This document shows positions 32,596-33,339 of a stretch of DNA of 33,339 nt, piece after piece. Every line of letters starts with the position of its first letter. Within the stretch, counting starts at the first letter, position 1. The notes under the pieces are model-generated. The model saw nothing but the letters and a program-made list of their open reading frames with translations. It did no database searches and was not told where the DNA came from. The DNA lies in contig JAKFUL010000039.1 in NCBI GenBank assembly GCA_021732665.1, forward strand, positions 1-33,339, written 5' to 3'. This DNA is from Acetobacteraceae bacterium. GTDB lineage: Bacteria; Pseudomonadota; Alphaproteobacteria; Acetobacterales; Acetobacteraceae. A program made the position numbers and the translations under genes.

Positions 32596-33339
32596 GCGCC
32601 GAGGCCGCGCTGCTCTGCGCCGTGGACCCGCAGGGTCTGGGCGGCGTCGCGCTGCGTTCGGCGGCGGGTCCCGCGCGCGATGCTTGGCTGGCCGCTTTCC
32701 GGGCGCTGCTGCCCGGCACCCCCTGGCGCCGCATTCCGCCCGACCTGCCGGACAACCGGCTGCTCGGCGGCCTCGACCTTACCGCCACCCTCGCCCTGGG
32801 CCGCCCCGTGGCCGAAGCGGGCGTGCTCGCCGGCGTGGATGGCGGCACGCTGGTCATCGCTATGGCCGAGCGCATGCCGGGCGGCACCGCGGCGCGCATC
32901 GCCGCCGTCATGGACAGCCGCGAGATCGCGATCGAGCGCGAGGGCGTGGCCCTGCACAGCCCGTCGCGCTTCTGCACCCTGCTGCTCGATGAGGGGATCG
33001 AGGCCGATGAGCGCGCCCCCCCGGCGCTGCTCGACCGCCTGGCCTTCCACATCGTGCCCGGCGAGATCCCGCCCGATTTCGACCTGACCGAGGCGCGCGA
33101 ACTCCTTCCCCAGGTCACCCTCCCCGACGCCATTCTCGAGGCGCTGACCGGCGCCGCCATGTCGCTGGGCATCGCCTCGCCCCGCGCCGTGCTGCTGGCC
33201 ATGGCCGCCGCCCGCGCCGCCGCGGCGCTGGATGGCCGCACCATTGTCGAAAAACCCGATGCCGAAATGGCCGCCCGCCTGGTGCTGGCGCCGCGCGCCA
33301 CCATGGCTCCGCCGCCCCCGGAATCCGACGACGAACCCC
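32592..33339 (+). CDS. bchD: Magnesium chelatase subunit D (3' part beyond window)
   Basis: About 249 residues of the N-terminal, degenerate AAA+ domain are visible. GGLDLTATLALGRPV and IVPGEIPPDFDLTEARELLPQV resemble BchD/ChlD, while the Walker A motif of active ATPases is absent, as expected for BchD. The sequence reaches the start of the Pro-rich acidic linker (APPPPESDDEP) at the window edge; the integrin I (VWA) domain with its metal site would follow outside. ATG 32592 overlaps the bchI stop (ATGA). BchD bridges the BchI ring and BchH. Confidence 0.93.
   Translation, partial: MSAEAALLCAVDPQGLGGVALRSAAGPARDAWLAAFRALLPGTPWRRIPPDLPDNRLLGGLDLTATLALGRPVAEAGVLAGVDGGTLVIAMAERMPGGTAARIAAVMDSREIAIEREGVALHSPSRFCTLLLDEGIEADERAPPALLDRLAFHIVPGEIPPDFDLTEARELLPQVTLPDAILEALTGAAMSLGIASPRAVLLAMAAARAAAALDGRTIVEKPDAEMAARLVLAPRATMAPPPPESDDEP

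Overview
This window is most of a photosynthesis gene cluster from a high-GC alphaproteobacterium that makes bacteriochlorophyll a. The gene set and order are those of purple bacteria. An oxygen-dependent ring-E cyclase (AcsF) is present and no bchE is visible here. High GC, C4-type ALA synthase (HemA) and the gene order suggest an aerobic anoxygenic phototroph, perhaps in the Acetobacteraceae/Rhodospirillales. That placement is inference from gene content; no marker gene fixes the genus.

Left part (1-9357), mixed housekeeping genes. On the minus strand are a truncated phosphoribosyltransferase gene, galE and a squalene/phytoene-synthase-fold protein that resembles NDUFAF6. On the plus strand follow an iron/manganese superoxide dismutase, a methyl-accepting chemotaxis protein with a PAS domain, and a two-gene GSCFA / WcbI-like pair. 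An amidase-signature enzyme lies on the minus strand. Two tiny coupled plus-strand genes then meet hemC head-on.

Central hub (about 16005-16236). A divergent control region separates two long operons. It holds two overlapping PpsR-type palindromes (TGT-N12-ACA form), each overlapping an outward-facing TTGACA -35 element. The leftward operon is aerR/ppaA-ppsR-bchG-PucC-like-bchP-hemC: two light/redox regulators, the last two steps of bacteriochlorophyll a synthesis, a BCD-family transporter and porphobilinogen deaminase. The rightward operon is bchF-bchN-bchB-bchH-bchL-bchM-lhaA-puhA-puhB-puhC-(probable bciE)-acsF-puhE-hemA-bchI-bchD. It continues off the right edge inside bchD.

Together these genes cover ALA synthesis (hemA), porphobilinogen to hydroxymethylbilane (hemC), Mg chelation (bchH, bchI, bchD), methylation (bchM) and isocyclic ring closure (acsF with its probable partner). 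They also cover dark-operative protochlorophyllide reduction (bchL, bchN, bchB), 3-vinyl hydration (bchF), esterification (bchG) and phytyl reduction (bchP). LhaA, PuhA, PuhB, PuhC and PuhE build the reaction centre and LH1. Chlorophyllide reductase (bchXYZ), bchC, carotenoid genes and puf genes are not in the window. Nearly every junction in both operons is a 1- to 4-base stop/start overlap, so translational coupling is pervasive. No tRNA, rRNA, CRISPR array or insertion sequence was seen, and no gene-free stretch exceeds 300 bases; the longest is the 232-base hub.
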